Assembly (NCBI RefSeq): GCF_004684905.1
Contig: NZ_SRJC01000006.1
Span: 83,501 to 147,500 of the forward strand
DNA: 64,000 nucleotides
From: Halobacillus salinus
GTDB lineage: Bacteria > Bacillota > Bacilli > Bacillales > Halobacillaceae
Direction of reading: 5' to 3'
Shown: piece after piece, positions 17,124-26,393 of the stretch
Numbering within the stretch: position 1 is the first letter of the stretch
How the letters are laid out: each line of letters starts with the position of its first letter
Notes under the pieces: model-generated
The model's input: the letters and a program-made list of their open reading frames with translations, nothing else
Database searches by the model: none
What the model was told of the DNA's origin: nothing
Translations under genes and position numbers: made by a program

Positions 17124-17187
17124 CTATCCAATTTTGTAATGAATACTTGGTCACTTGCCAACCCTATAGTTGTGGAGGTGAATGACT

Positions 17188-17334
17188 ATGAAGAGAAAAG
17201 CAAAGCCAAATTCATCGATGAAACCTGTAAGCGCCGGGACCGACCCACAAAAGGTGAGAAAAGAAATTCAAGAAGATATCAGCCATGGTGTAGGTTCCAT
17301 GACATCTCGCCAGGCAGGCGCAACCAGAGATTAG
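17188..17334 (+). CDS. Small basic protein, 48 residues, unknown
   Basis: ATG 17188 is preceded at 7 bases by GGAGGTG. The reading frame (MKRKAKPNSSMKPV, then DPQKVRKEIQEDI and a C-terminal MTSRQAGATRD) is short, basic and hydrophilic, and is followed at once by a hairpin terminator. The Gln-Lys-Val-Arg-Lys and Arg-Gln-Ala-Gly segments recall small spore or DNA-binding proteins of Bacillaceae, but I cannot assign it. A longer overlapping frame at 17139-17408 reads through the terminator and is rejected. Confidence 0.55.
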   Translation: MKRKAKPNSSMKPVSAGTDPQKVRKEIQEDISHGVGSMTSRQAGATRD

Positions 17335-17348
17335 AGAAGCAAATGAGT

Positions 17349-17385
17349 TGTCCACTTCTGAATATAGGGGTGGACATTCTTTTTG
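17349..17385 (+). terminator. Terminator after the 48-residue gene
   Basis: TGTCCAC (17349-17355) pairs with GTGGACA (17370-17376) and is followed by TTCTTTTTG. Confidence 0.75.
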
Positions 17386-17433
17386 CCCTGCCATGTATAA
17401 TAGAATAAACAAGGATAAAAGGAAGGTTTTTCA

Positions 17434-18000
17434 ATGAAGTTAAAAGGGATAGTTGCCTTACTGACCATTCTAGTGGGGATCACAGTAGGTAGTACTTTTC
17501 TTCAGGAAAAGGCGACTAGTGGAGCAGGTCTCCAAGTTGAAGCCGAAGAAAAATTGGAAACACTGAAAGAGAACTCAGATTTTGTGCTTGAAGCAACCGT
17601 TGACGGCAACTATGAGACGAGAAAAATCATCGAAGACAAAGAGCACGACGTATACCAGATCAGAAGGCTCTACACCGCAACCATACATAAATCAATAAAA
17701 GGAAAAGAATACGACAAAGGAGACCTAATCGAAGTGGTCTACCCTATTGGAATGAAACAGATTAGCGAGGGACACGAGGATGGTCTCCTCCCTTTTTCCG
17801 ATGAAACCATCGAGATGGACACGGGAGAATACCTTCTCTTCTTAGATGACCTGAAGGGACAGTTATTTCGCCAACATAAGCCACGTCTACAAGAAGCAAC
17901 AGGATCATCGTTATTCCAACATCGCTTCCGAAGAGGTCTCTTCTATTGTGCTGGAAAACCTCGAGAATGCGGACTAATTGTCGGAGGAAAAGCATCATAA
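17434..18000 (+). pseudogene. Exported protein of unknown function, apparently frameshifted
   Basis: ATG 17434 has AAGGAAGG upstream and begins a signal or anchor helix (MKLKGIVALLTILVGITVG). The middle part (VLEATVDGNYETR, ATIHKSIKGKEYDKGDLIEV, TGEYLLFLDDLKG) is protein-like. After GGG at 17856-17858 the open frame becomes Arg- and Gln-rich and unconvincing, while the +1 frame reads DSYFANISHVYKKQQ and then SNIASEEVSSIVLENLENAD, stopping at 17977. One extra G in that run would explain both. The product is therefore probably truncated or altered, or there is a sequencing error. Function unknown. Confidence 0.6.
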
Positions 18001-18091
18001 ATATTATTTTGGTATATAAATACAATCCTATATATGAGACAATAAACGTACAGTGCACGATAGATATCCAGCACTTACAGGAGAGGATTAA

Positions 18092-18262
18092 ATGTTCTTA
18101 CTAGCAAGAAAAGTCAATGGTAAGAAACAGTTTCTGAAAGATACCAGTAGCTTTCGGACGAAAACATTTCCCAGTTGTTCATCTGCTAAGTTCCTTTGTC
18201 GAAAATTAAATAGTCAAACGGCTTTAAATAAACAATGGCATGTTGAAGAGAGTGCCTATTAA
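18092..18262 (+). CDS. Small protein, 56 residues, unknown
   Basis: ATG 18092 follows AGGAGAGG at a good distance. The frame begins MFLLARKVNGKKQFLKDTSS, is basic with three Cys, and ends directly before a strong terminator at 18264. A ribosome site, a start and a terminator in the right order make it likely to be expressed. I do not recognise the family. Confidence 0.5.
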   Translation: MFLLARKVNGKKQFLKDTSSFRTKTFPSCSSAKFLCRKLNSQTALNKQWHVEESAY

Positions 18263-18263
18263 C

Positions 18264-18297
18264 AGTAAGCAGATTATAGATTCTGCTTACTTTTTTA
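18264..18297 (+). terminator. Terminator after the 56-residue gene
   Basis: AGTAAGCAGA pairs perfectly with TCTGCTTACT across 8 bases and is followed by a T run. Confidence 0.85.
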
Positions 18298-18327
18298 TTG
18301 TCCAATTTTTCAACAACAAATTACCTT

Positions 18328-18591
18328 TCATTCAGGCTTTAAGATCACCACCCCTTTCCGGAAACGGCTCTTGGTTATCCGGTAATATACATGATCAATC
18401 CAAATCACTCCGCCCCCTTCATAACTAGCTACTTTTCCCCTCTCCTCCAGCATCTCGACAATGCTTGTCATATCCCTTTTCAAAGAAAAGGTCTGCGCTA
18501 CCCGAATCTTTATATAACCCTTCCTATACCCCCTCTCAAAGTTCAGCCAAAGGACAAGTAAGACAAGAAAGATCAACCCAAAGAATTTGAC
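18328..18591 (-). CDS. Small single-span membrane protein, unknown
   Basis: About 87 residues with one N-terminal hydrophobic helix (FFGLIFLVLLVLWLNF) followed by a basic soluble part ending in RFRKGVVILKPE. The start is uncertain: GTG 18591 has AAAGG at 9 bases, whereas ATG 18600 touches that site and ATG 18630 lies before it. No family is recognised. It stands alone, convergent with the small gene at 18092 and divergent from the oxidoreductase. Confidence 0.5.
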   Translation of the reverse strand, partial: VKFFGLIFLVLLVLWLNFERGYRKGYIKIRVAQTFSLKRDMTSIVEMLEERGKVASYEGGGVIWIDHVYYRITKSRFRKGVVILKPE

Positions 18592-18737
18592 CACACAACT
18601 CATCCTTTCTAATCGAAATATGTACGACAAAGCTACCCCAACATTGGAAAAAGAACCGTTTCGTTACTTGGTATGTATAAGTTTTCCTGCACGTTTGATA
18701 CTAATAGAATCAAGTAGTAATTGGAAGGAGGCCAACA

Positions 18738-19826
18738 ATGAAAATAGCCATAATAGGTGCAGGGTTAGCAGGGCTTTGCTGCGCTATTACCTTAGAAAAG
18801 AACGGATTAGAAGTAGATGTTTTTGAAAAGCGGGAAATCGCCGGCGACCGGTTCACCAATGCAGAAGCGATGTTTTCGATGACGCAACACCCCGTAGACG
18901 ATGCTGTGAAATATCTTTCGGAAACATATGGAATACATTTGAAGCCTTCAAGCAACATTCAGAAGCTTCTTTGCTATTCCAAAAATGAGCTGGGCGAATT
19001 GGACGGGAAATTAGGGTTCATCAATATGAGAGGAAAGCATCCGGATTCCTATGAATCCCAACTTGCCGCTCAACTGAAAACAGACATCCAATACCATCAC
19101 AATGTTTCCTACGACGACATTTCTAAAGAATATACTCATGTCGTACTTGCAACTGGGGATCCCCTCGATACGAAGAAACTACAACCTTATGATGTAGCCT
19201 TTCGAGCGACATTCAGAGGAGCGCTTATAGAAGGCGAATTCAATCAAACCGAAGCACATGCCTTCTTCAACTATGACATCGCTCCCAAAGGGATGGCTTA
19301 TTTACTCCCCCATTCTGACACGACAGCCTCCCTCGTAAACGTCTATCCTCAGTATCCTGACACCGAGGGGTACGATAAAGAAAAGTTATGGGAGAAATGC
19401 TTTGAGGAATGCTGCCGAAGATTGGATCAGGATTTCACAATCACAAGCAACTTCTCCCTCAAGGACTATATTATTGGCAAAGCTGAATCATCAAGAATCG
19501 GTAATACGTTTTTCGTCGGAAACTGCTGGGGATCGATCACCCCTGCTTTCGGATTGGGCCAATTCGAATCGATGCTGACCGGCATTTATGCTGCCCAGGA
19601 TATTGCTGGACTCGGCGATTACGATAAGCTTACCAAGCATTTGTCTCAAGGTTATCACGATTCACTGACTCTTCGTCGCACACTTGAAAAGCTGGACAAT
19701 GATCAATTGGATCTCGTCACGAAATCGATCAACAACAAATTCGCCGAAGAACTTATTACAAACAAGCACATCAACCTTTTCAAAATGATCGGCCGGACTC
19801 TGCATCCGTTCAGTCGAAAAGCGTGA
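18738..19826 (+). CDS. FAD-dependent oxidoreductase, geranylgeranyl-reductase-like
   Basis: 362 residues with an N-terminal dinucleotide-binding site (IAIIGAGLAGLCCAITLEKNG and an acidic end to the second strand, VDVFEK). A further mark is the late FAD contact FFVGNCWGSITPAFGLGQFESM. This layout fits the group of flavoprotein monooxygenases and geranylgeranyl reductases. The strand between (THVVLATGD) is the second dinucleotide contact. AAGGAGG lies 8 bases before the ATG. Substrate unknown; the gene is monocistronic. Confidence 0.75.
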   Translation: MKIAIIGAGLAGLCCAITLEKNGLEVDVFEKREIAGDRFTNAEAMFSMTQHPVDDAVKYLSETYGIHLKPSSNIQKLLCYSKNELGELDGKLGFINMRGKHPDSYESQLAAQLKTDIQYHHNVSYDDISKEYTHVVLATGDPLDTKKLQPYDVAFRATFRGALIEGEFNQTEAHAFFNYDIAPKGMAYLLPHSDTTASLVNVYPQYPDTEGYDKEKLWEKCFEECCRRLDQDFTITSNFSLKDYIIGKAESSRIGNTFFVGNCWGSITPAFGLGQFESMLTGIYAAQDIAGLGDYDKLTKHLSQGYHDSLTLRRTLEKLDNDQLDLVTKSINNKFAEELITNKHINLFKMIGRTLHPFSRKA

Positions 19827-19840
19827 ATCGTAAAGTGAAC

Positions 19841-19884
19841 GTACCTGTCCTTTCAGAACCGTGATAAAGGAACAGGGCAGGTAC
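19841..19884. terminator. Hairpin between convergent genes
   Basis: GTACCTGTCC pairs with GGGCAGGTAC (one G-T pair), with a further CCTTT/AAAGG inner stem. It lies between the convergent oxidoreductase and DUF805 genes. The T runs are weak on both sides. Confidence 0.4.
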
Positions 19885-19905
19885 ATTCAACAATGAAGGA
19901 AGGGG

Positions 19906-20304
19906 CTACGCTGCCTGCTTCGGGTTTGATCCGAACCGGTTCTCGGAATCACTTTCCATCACCGTAAAGACGAGCATGACAATTGCCCCGATCAATGGAA
20001 TGAAACTGATTAAGAACCACCATCCACTTCTCCCCGAATCATGGAGCCTTCTGACTGTGACAGCGAGCGTAGGTAGGATCGTTCCTAAATAGTACAGGAG
20101 CATTATATAGAAAAGGATAGTAGGAGGTGCATCCTCCGTGACCAACGGTGAGTTTTCACCGAAGATAAGAGCATCCAGTCCCCCAAGTCCCATAAAGACA
20201 AGGAAATTAATCAGAATATACATCCAATACTCTTTCCTCCTCGCTCGACCGCGGAATACCGCATACTTCTTCAATGCTTTGAGGTACCATTTCATCTCAT
20301 TCAC
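19906..20304 (-). CDS. DUF805 membrane protein
   Basis: 132 residues with the DUF805 signature: FRGRARRKEYW near the N-terminus, RRLHDSGRSGWW in the middle and a C-terminal NRFGSNP. Three or four membrane helices are visible. The family is widespread and its function is unknown. It is monocistronic, with a normal AAGGAGTGA site before the ATG. Confidence 0.88.
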   Translation of the reverse strand: MNEMKWYLKALKKYAVFRGRARRKEYWMYILINFLVFMGLGGLDALIFGENSPLVTEDAPPTILFYIMLLYYLGTILPTLAVTVRRLHDSGRSGWWFLISFIPLIGAIVMLVFTVMESDSENRFGSNPKQAA

Positions 20305-20514
20305 TCCTTCCTTTTATAGTTCGTTTACATATTCCACCAAATTACGATTGTTAACCTTTTTATGTAAATAATCTGGATGAATGTGACTATTTGGACTTGA
20401 TCATATTTTAAGGTGCTTGCTTGTAAAAAGAGGATAGTGTGGCTTTTGGGCGAGGTTTGTGAGTTGTGCGCGACTCCTGTAGAGCTGGTTTTTTTCTGTT
20501 GAGAGGGCTTAAGT

Positions 20515-20830
20515 TCGACGTTTTGTGGGGCATGTGGGTTGGGAGGTCGAATTGTTGGTCTGTAGTTGACGTTCTGGAGCGGGTAGAGGAGTGAAATGTC
20601 TTATAGATGGTCTGTAGTTGACGTTTTTGGGGAAAGAGTGTTGCGGAACGTCACATAGAGAAGCTGTAACTTACGTTTTGGTAGGAAGGTAGTAGCAAAA
20701 TGTCATCTAGAAGGTCTGTATGTGACATTTTGGAGAAGGTGGAGGTACAAAACGTCACATAGAATTCCGTGCATCGACGTTTGGAACAAAAAAGAGATGC
20801 AGAACGTCGAATTAGCACATCATTGAAGTT
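20515..20830. repeat. Array 1: tandem stem-loop repeats, period about 52 bp
   Basis: The 715-base gap before betA contains no convincing gene but about six degenerate units. The GACGTT (or variant) element starts at 20517, 20568, 20620, 20672, 20724, 20776 and, weakly, 20825, so spacing is 51-52 bases. Each unit has GACGTTTTGG, a purine-rich linker, then AACGTC-type bases, ATAGA and GTCTGTAG-type bases leading into the next GACGTT. AACGTCA of one unit and TGACGTT of the next pair to form a stem of about 34 bases. The same design occurs at 53653 and 56369. Confidence 0.8.
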
Positions 20831-20923
20831 TGATAGGACTCCGATTGCGGTACCGCCCGTAATTCCCTAAATAAATGTACAAGAGTATTTCTCTATTCGC
20901 GGTTTATTAGGTACTAGGTAACC

Positions 20924-20968
20924 ATAAAAAAAAGAAACCTTGAATGGCATATAGCCAATCAAGGTTTT
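20924..20968 (-). terminator. Terminator of the betaine synthesis operon
   Basis: AAACCTTGA..TGGC pairs with GCCA..TCAAGGTTT. On the minus strand it ends in a run of T residues (AAAAAAAA at 20926-20933 on the plus strand). It lies about 50 bases beyond the betA stop. Confidence 0.85.
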
Positions 20969-21019
20969 TCAAATTTATACTTCTTGATCTTTGGGTAAAA
21001 ATCTCGTACGGATAGATAA

Positions 21020-22714
21020 TTATTTAGATTTTGGCACAGTACCCGCTTCCGCTGGGTGCTCACCGTGACGGTAGTAATCCGCATCGATTGGATCAAGCGG
21101 CTTACGTCCACGGATCAGGTCAGCTGCTTTCTCAGCAAGCATCAATACAGGTGCGTGGATGTTTCCGTTTGTCACGTATGGCATCGCGGATGCATCGACT
21201 ACGCGTAAGTTTTCTAGGCCGTGAACTTTCATTGTTTCTGGGTCGACAACAGACATTGGATCGGATTCAGGTCCCATTTTCGCCGTACAAGACGGGTGAA
21301 GGGCTGTTTCCGCGTCTTCACGTACCCAGTCCAAAATCTCTTCGTCCGTTTGAACAGTTGGTCCTGGAGAAATTTCACCAGCGTTATATTCTTTCATAGC
21401 TGGTTGAGCCATGATTTCACGTGTAACTCGGATCGCTTCGACCCACTCGCGTTTGTCTTGTTCAGTAGATAAATAGTTATACACCATGCTTGGGTGCTCT
21501 TTCGGATCTTTCGACTTGATCTTCAAGGATCCACGAGCATCGGAGTACATTGGTCCGATGTGTACTTGGAAACCGTGATCTGTCGGTGCAACTTGTCCAT
21601 CGTAACGGACCGCTACCGGCAAGAAGTGGAACATCAAGTTCGGGTAGTCCACGTCTTCGTTGGAGCGGACAAATCCGCCACCTTCGAAGTGGTTCGTCGC
21701 AGCTGGACCAGTACGGCCGAGCATCCACTGCAGACCGATCCAAGGCATGCGCCATTTCTTCAAGTTCGGTTGTTCAGAAACTGGTACTGGGCACGCGTGC
21801 TGTACATACACTTCAAGGTGGTCCTGAAGGTTTTCTCCGACACCTGGAAGGTCAGCAACTGGATCGATGCCAAGTGATTTCAAGTGCTTCGCATCACCAA
21901 CACCAGAAAGTTGCAGTAGTTGTGGTGTATTGATCGCGCCACCAGCAAGGATAACTTCTCCTGCTTCTACTTGGTGCATTTTTCCGTTTCGCTTATATGT
22001 CAGTCCTTTTGCTTTCTTACCATCGAAATCGATGTTCGTAACAAAAGCACGTGTCTTGATGGTCAGGTTCTCACGATCTTTGAACGGGTGCAAGTAAGCA
22101 CGGGATGCAGACAGACGCTGACCTTTGTAAACGTGCTTATCAAATGGACCGAATCCTTCTTGGCGGAATCCATTCACGTCTGGTGTACGGTTGTATCCAG
22201 CCTCTACTGCAGAGTCGAAGAACGCTTGGAATAGAGGGTTTGTAGCTGGACCGCGCTCCAGTTTGATCGGACCATCGTGACCACGAAGATCGTCATTTGG
22301 TGATCCAAGTGCATTTTCTAGACGCTTGAAGTAAGGCAGGCAATGCTTCCAATCCCACTTCTCCATACCTTCATCAGAACCCCAACGCTCATAGTCTTTC
22401 GGGTTTCCGCGTTGGTAAATCATACCGTTGATGGAGCTAGATCCACCAAGGACTTTTCCTCGTGCGTGAGAGATACGACGTCCATTCATATGTGGTTCTG
22501 GATCAGAATAATACTGCCAGTCATAAAGGTTCTTACCTGATGGGAACGGCAATGCTGCCGGCATTTGAATAAGTAGATCCCATGCATAGTCACTACGTCC
22601 TGCCTCTAGTATCAGAACGCTTTTCTCGCCATCTTCACTTAGGCGGTTACCGAGCACAGATCCTGCACTTCCGCCTCCAACAATTACGTAATCATACGAT
22701 TCAATCATAGCCAT
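21020..22714 (-). CDS. betA: Choline dehydrogenase, GMC family
   Basis: FAD enzyme of 564 residues that oxidises choline to betaine aldehyde, the first step of glycine betaine synthesis. GMC marks: [19 protein letters not shown] (FAD-binding), [20 protein letters not shown] (signature 1), [15 protein letters not shown] (signature 2), and the C-terminal catalytic His region HPSCTAKMG with [10 protein letters not shown]. subtilis uses the unrelated alcohol dehydrogenase GbsB here; BetA-type enzymes are found in other halophilic Bacillaceae. AAGGAGG lies 8 bases before the ATG. It is the second gene after betaine aldehyde dehydrogenase, with a 73-base gap holding a small hairpin. Confidence 0.93.
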   Translation of the reverse strand: MAMIESYDYVIVGGGSAGSVLGNRLSEDGEKSVLILEAGRSDYAWDLLIQMPAALPFPSGKNLYDWQYYSDPEPHMNGRRISHARGKVLGGSSSINGMIYQRGNPKDYERWGSDEGMEKWDWKHCLPYFKRLENALGSPNDDLRGHDGPIKLERGPATNPLFQAFFDSAVEAGYNRTPDVNGFRQEGFGPFDKHVYKGQRLSASRAYLHPFKDRENLTIKTRAFVTNIDFDGKKAKGLTYKRNGKMHQVEAGEVILAGGAINTPQLLQLSGVGDAKHLKSLGIDPVADLPGVGENLQDHLEVYVQHACPVPVSEQPNLKKWRMPWIGLQWMLGRTGPAATNHFEGGGFVRSNEDVDYPNLMFHFLPVAVRYDGQVAPTDHGFQVHIGPMYSDARGSLKIKSKDPKEHPSMVYNYLSTEQDKREWVEAIRVTREIMAQPAMKEYNAGEISPGPTVQTDEEILDWVREDAETALHPSCTAKMGPESDPMSVVDPETMKVHGLENLRVVDASAMPYVTNGNIHAPVLMLAEKAADLIRGRKPLDPIDADYYRHGEHPAEAGTVPKSK

Positions 22715-22787
22715 TGTGTATTCCTCCTTGATGTTATGGATGGAGAAGGGACCCCGTGATCCCTCCTATTTATTTAATAAATTCGCT

Positions 22788-24281
22788 TTAGAACCAGTTG
22801 ATCGGCTCTGGTTTAAGGTTTTGGAAAATATGCTTCGTTTCTGTATATTCTTCAATGCCTAGCTTCCCTAGCTCACGTCCGATACCAGACTGTTTGAAAC
22901 CGCCCCACGGTGCGTGCGGGAAGTATAGGTTGAATTCGTTGATCCATACGGTACCCATGCGCATTTTCGCAGCACAGCGTTCTGCTTTGGCGATGTCATT
23001 CGTGAACACGCCACCAGCAAGTCCGTAAATGGAATCATTCGCAAGCTTCACAGCCTCTTCTTCTTTCGTGAATTTCTCTACTGTAATAACTGGACCGAAT
23101 CCTTCATCCTGCACGACGCTCATGTCGGTTGTGCAATCCTTAAAGATTGTCGGTAAGAAGAAGAATCCGTTTTGAAGTTCCGGGTCTTCCGGACGTTTGC
23201 CGCCGATTGCGACTGTTGCGCCCTCTTCGATACCTGCTTGGACATATTTCTCAACTTTCTCCAGGTGCTCTGCAGAGATAAGTGGTCCCATTTGAGTATC
23301 TTCATCAAATCCGTTTCCAAGCTTGAAGTTCTTCACTCGCTCGACAAGCGCTTGAACGAACTCATCATGGATGCTCTCTTCGACAATCAAACGCGTACCA
23401 GCGGAGCAGATTTGACCCGCGTGGAAGAAGACGCCGTTTAACGCCTGATCCACCGCCAGCTCGAAGTCCGCATCAGCAAAGATGACGTTCGGGTTCTTCC
23501 CGCCGAGCTCAAGAGCAAGCTTCTTCACGTTCGTGCTTGCTGTCTGCATAATCTTCTTCCCAGTCTCGATTCCGCCTGTGAAGGAAATCAAGTCGACATC
23601 GTGGCTGCTGGATAGCTCATTACCTACTGTAGCCCCAGCACCGAGCACGAGGTTTGCGACTCCTGCCGGTACACCCGCTTCTTCCATTAATTCGAACACT
23701 TTAATAGTAGTAAGTGGTGTAATTTCACTTGGCTTCATTACTAATGTGTTTCCAGTGGCAAGCGCTGGCGCCAATTTCCAAGACGCTTGTAGGAGAGGGT
23801 AATTCCATGGGGTAATCTGTCCACAAACACCTACTGGTTCGTGCACGACTTTACTGATAGAGTTCGGTACTGGAGAATCGATCAGCTCGCCGCCGTTCTT
23901 ATCAGCAAGTTCTCCATAATAACGAAACACACCAGCGATATCCTCCATATCACCACGGCTTTCTTCTACTGTTTTACCTGTATCTAGTGATTCAAGGTTC
24001 GCTAGCTCTTCTTTATCCCGTTCAATCAGTTCCGCAATCTTCGTAACAATTGCGCCACGCTCCGTTGCCGGGGTGCTCGGCCATTCTCCGTTATCGAAAG
24101 TCTCTCTCGCTGCAGCGATTGCTTCCTTCGCTTCTGTTTCGTCCCCTTCTGGTACGACAGCAATCGTTTCTTGGTTAAATGGATTAATAATCGTACGCGT
24201 ACGCTCCGAGTTCGCGCCTACCCATTTCCCATTAATGTAATGTTGTAAATTTAAATTAAGATCCAATATGCTCAACTCCAT
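22788..24281 (-). CDS. gbsA: Betaine aldehyde dehydrogenase
   Basis: NAD(P)-dependent enzyme of 497 residues that oxidises betaine aldehyde to glycine betaine. It shows the ALDH core TPWNYPLLQASWK, the Glu motif LELGGKNP and the catalytic Cys in FFHAGQICSAGTR, and is very similar in wording to B. subtilis GbsA (LESLDTGKT, GVCGQITPWNYP, WINEFNLYF). It is the first gene of a two-gene operon with betA. The ATG at 24281 has no clear ribosome site, while TTG 24266 has TGGAG at 9 bases, so the start may be five codons later. The gene faces a GbsR-type repressor across 270 bases, which suggests induction by choline. Confidence 0.93.
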   Translation of the reverse strand: MELSILDLNLNLQHYINGKWVGANSERTRTIINPFNQETIAVVPEGDETEAKEAIAAARETFDNGEWPSTPATERGAIVTKIAELIERDKEELANLESLDTGKTVEESRGDMEDIAGVFRYYGELADKNGGELIDSPVPNSISKVVHEPVGVCGQITPWNYPLLQASWKLAPALATGNTLVMKPSEITPLTTIKVFELMEEAGVPAGVANLVLGAGATVGNELSSSHDVDLISFTGGIETGKKIMQTASTNVKKLALELGGKNPNVIFADADFELAVDQALNGVFFHAGQICSAGTRLIVEESIHDEFVQALVERVKNFKLGNGFDEDTQMGPLISAEHLEKVEKYVQAGIEEGATVAIGGKRPEDPELQNGFFFLPTIFKDCTTDMSVVQDEGFGPVITVEKFTKEEEAVKLANDSIYGLAGGVFTNDIAKAERCAAKMRMGTVWINEFNLYFPHAPWGGFKQSGIGRELGKLGIEEYTETKHIFQNLKPEPINWF

Positions 24282-24554
24282 TTCCGAAGTAGATTAAGTT
24301 TATTAAGAATTTATTTAACGATTAAAACACTATCATGTCTTCCCGAGGTTGTCAAAAAGGAAAAGCAAGAAAAAATATTCAATAAACGACCAAACAGCTA
24401 TAAGTCTTATGATAGTTGAACTTACACACCGATCCCCTCCTTAAAATATCAAAGAGTGGTTTGACATTTTCTCTGAACACGTTAACATGATATCCGTAAA
24501 GAAAATTTGATAAATATTTAACAGGCTTTACTTTTGGATTGAAGGAGCGACCTA

Positions 24555-25106
24555 ATGAGTGAATCTAAAGAAACACCAAAACTCAAAATAGAAGAAGCAA
24601 AAGATAAAGTGATCGGCGCAATTGCAGAGACGATGGATTTATACGGGGTCACCCCGGCCGCTGCAAACTTGTATGCGACGATGTACTTTGAAGAACAGAT
24701 GACGCTTGACGAAATGCGTGAGGAACTCGGCATGAGTAAACCGAGCATGAGCACGAGCGTCCGCAGGCTCCAGGACATCGAAATGGTCAAGAAAACCTTC
24801 ACCCGCGGCTCGAGAAAGCACACGTACGCCGCAGAGAAAGATTTCTTCCGTTCCTTCATGGCGTTCTACTGCCAAATGTGGGATCGCGAAACAAAAATGA
24901 ACCTGGAAGCCATTAACGAAGCCCAAGAGAATTTCATAGATGTCATGAAAGACTCCGGCAGCACGCCGGATATTATGGCAGAAGCTAAGAAATATTACGA
25001 TCAACTGGAAGAGTCGAAAGCCTACTATCATTGGTTGGAAGACTTGGTGGCTAGCATCAGAAGTGGGGAAATCTTTGAATTTCTTCCTAAAGATAAGAAA
25101 GAATAA
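24555..25106 (+). CDS. gbsR: GbsR-type choline/betaine-responsive regulator
   Basis: 183 residues, MarR-like winged helix. MDLYGVTPAAANLYATMYF, LTLDEMREELGMSKPSMS and a C-terminal YYHWLEDLVASI match the regulator at 2875 block by block. GbsR represses choline uptake and oxidation genes until choline binds (established for B. subtilis). It is divergent from gbsA-betA and followed by a betaine/choline-binding protein gene, both likely targets. GGAGCG lies just before the ATG. The 3' gap of 227 bases has an imperfect hairpin (GGTGTTCCAT with ATGGAATACC at 25168-25199) but no typical terminator. Confidence 0.88.
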   Translation: MSESKETPKLKIEEAKDKVIGAIAETMDLYGVTPAAANLYATMYFEEQMTLDEMREELGMSKPSMSTSVRRLQDIEMVKKTFTRGSRKHTYAAEKDFFRSFMAFYCQMWDRETKMNLEAINEAQENFIDVMKDSGSTPDIMAEAKKYYDQLEESKAYYHWLEDLVASIRSGEIFEFLPKDKKE

Positions 25107-25333
25107 AGCCAAAGAACGTGGATCTTGGAAACATCAGATTCCGTCATTCCACAAATAAGGGAAAAGGTGTTCCATGGCTGTCTAGTTATGGAATACCCTA
25201 TTCCAACACATCCCACTCTTACATGTACAAGAGAGGGCTTCGTTTCGACTTTTTGTTAAGAAAATTTTTAATACATTTAATTTTTAAGTGTATTTAAAAA
25301 TATATAAAAAATTACAAGGAGGAGTTTTTCACC

Positions 25334-26233
25334 ATGAACAAGTGGAAGAAAGTACTTAGTCTAGCGTCCATCATTCTATTGATGGCAGTACTCGCAGCAT
25401 GCGGAAACAGCAATGAAGAGGCAGATAATGAGTCATCCGACGCCGCTTCAGAGGAGAAGAACCAAGAGGTGACGATCGGCCAGATCAACTGGGCTGAAAA
25501 CATCGCCGTTACGAATATGTGGAAAGTTATCCTGGAAGACAAAGGCTACAGCGTCAAATTGAACAACCTGAACATGGGTAGTACAATGAAAGCCCTAGAA
25601 GCGGGCGATCTTGATGCCAGCTTAGAAATCTGGCTGCCAGTCCAAGATGCCAACTACCTGAAAGAATACAAAGACAGCGTTAACTTCTCAGACGCGACAT
25701 GGTATGACAACGCTAAAGTAGGACTAGTTGTTCCGGAATACGTAGAAGAAGTGAACAGCATCGAAGACCTGAACGAACACAAAGATATGTTCAATAGTGA
25801 AATCGTCGGCTTCGACCCAGGTGCAGGTACAATGGAAGTAACCGAAACAATGATGGAAGACTACGGCCTAGAATACGAACTACTATCAAGCTCCGAACCA
25901 GCAATGCTTGCAGAGATCGGAAATGCCGTAGAAAGTGAAGAACCAATTGTTGCCCCACTTTGGAGCCCACACTGGGTATTCTCCAAATACGACCTGAAGT
26001 TCCTCGAAGATCCCCAAAACACATTCGGCGGCGTTGAAAAAATCCACCACGCTACTCGCCAAGGGTTTGCAGATGAGTATCCAGAAATCAGTGAATGGTT
26101 CAAGAACTGGAAGATGGATGACAAGCAAATCGGTGAGTTGATCGAATATGTAGAGAATAGTGAAGAACCAATCGATGGCGCGAAGAAATGGGTCGAAGAA
26201 AACCAAGACCTCATCGATGAATGGGTTAAGTAA
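25334..26233 (+). CDS. Glycine betaine/choline-binding lipoprotein
   Basis: 299 residues; signal peptide with lipobox (VLAACG) and an acidic linker. Aromatic ligand residues lie in GQINWAENIA, SLEIWLPVQDAN and LWSPHWVFSKYDLKFL. Here the VVPEYVEEVNSIEDL half comes before the FDPGAGTMEVTE-WSPHW half, the regular order, opposite to the paralogue at 1597. No permease or ATPase is adjacent. It follows gbsR and lies beside the betaine synthesis genes, so choline or betaine is the probable ligand. A CAAGGAGG site precedes the ATG. The gene ends in a terminator. Confidence 0.85.
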   Translation: MNKWKKVLSLASIILLMAVLAACGNSNEEADNESSDAASEEKNQEVTIGQINWAENIAVTNMWKVILEDKGYSVKLNNLNMGSTMKALEAGDLDASLEIWLPVQDANYLKEYKDSVNFSDATWYDNAKVGLVVPEYVEEVNSIEDLNEHKDMFNSEIVGFDPGAGTMEVTETMMEDYGLEYELLSSSEPAMLAEIGNAVESEEPIVAPLWSPHWVFSKYDLKFLEDPQNTFGGVEKIHHATRQGFADEYPEISEWFKNWKMDDKQIGELIEYVENSEEPIDGAKKWVEENQDLIDEWVK

Positions 26234-26248
26234 TAGAAGAAACACAGA

Positions 26249-26288
26249 CGTTGGTCTCCTGCCTGGTGCAGGGGGCCAACTTTTTTTA
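26249..26288 (+). terminator. Terminator after the betaine/choline-binding gene
   Basis: GTTGGTCTCCTGC pairs with GCAGGGGGCCAAC (two mismatches) and is followed by seven T residues. Confidence 0.85.
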
Positions 26289-26393
26289 AAAGGCTACTTC
26301 CATCTATACTTTCAAAATAAATTCAAAGGAAAAAGTTTGAAAATACTTGATTGAGGAAAGTGTTCAGGGTACGCACTAGTAAGGAGAATCATG

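Noticed and set aside
17139..17408. 89-codon open frame on the plus strand
   Set aside because: It reads through a terminator; the 48-residue frame in another phase has the ribosome site and ends before the hairpin.
20515..20830. A repeat array that might be taken for CRISPR (regular 52-base period)
   Set aside because: The repeats are degenerate and not identical, the linkers are biased and not unique spacers, and no cas gene is in the window.
22740..22766. Hairpin GGAG-GGGA/TCCC-CTCC between gbsA and betA as a terminator
   Set aside because: It has no T run and lies inside an operon; it may only affect mRNA stability.
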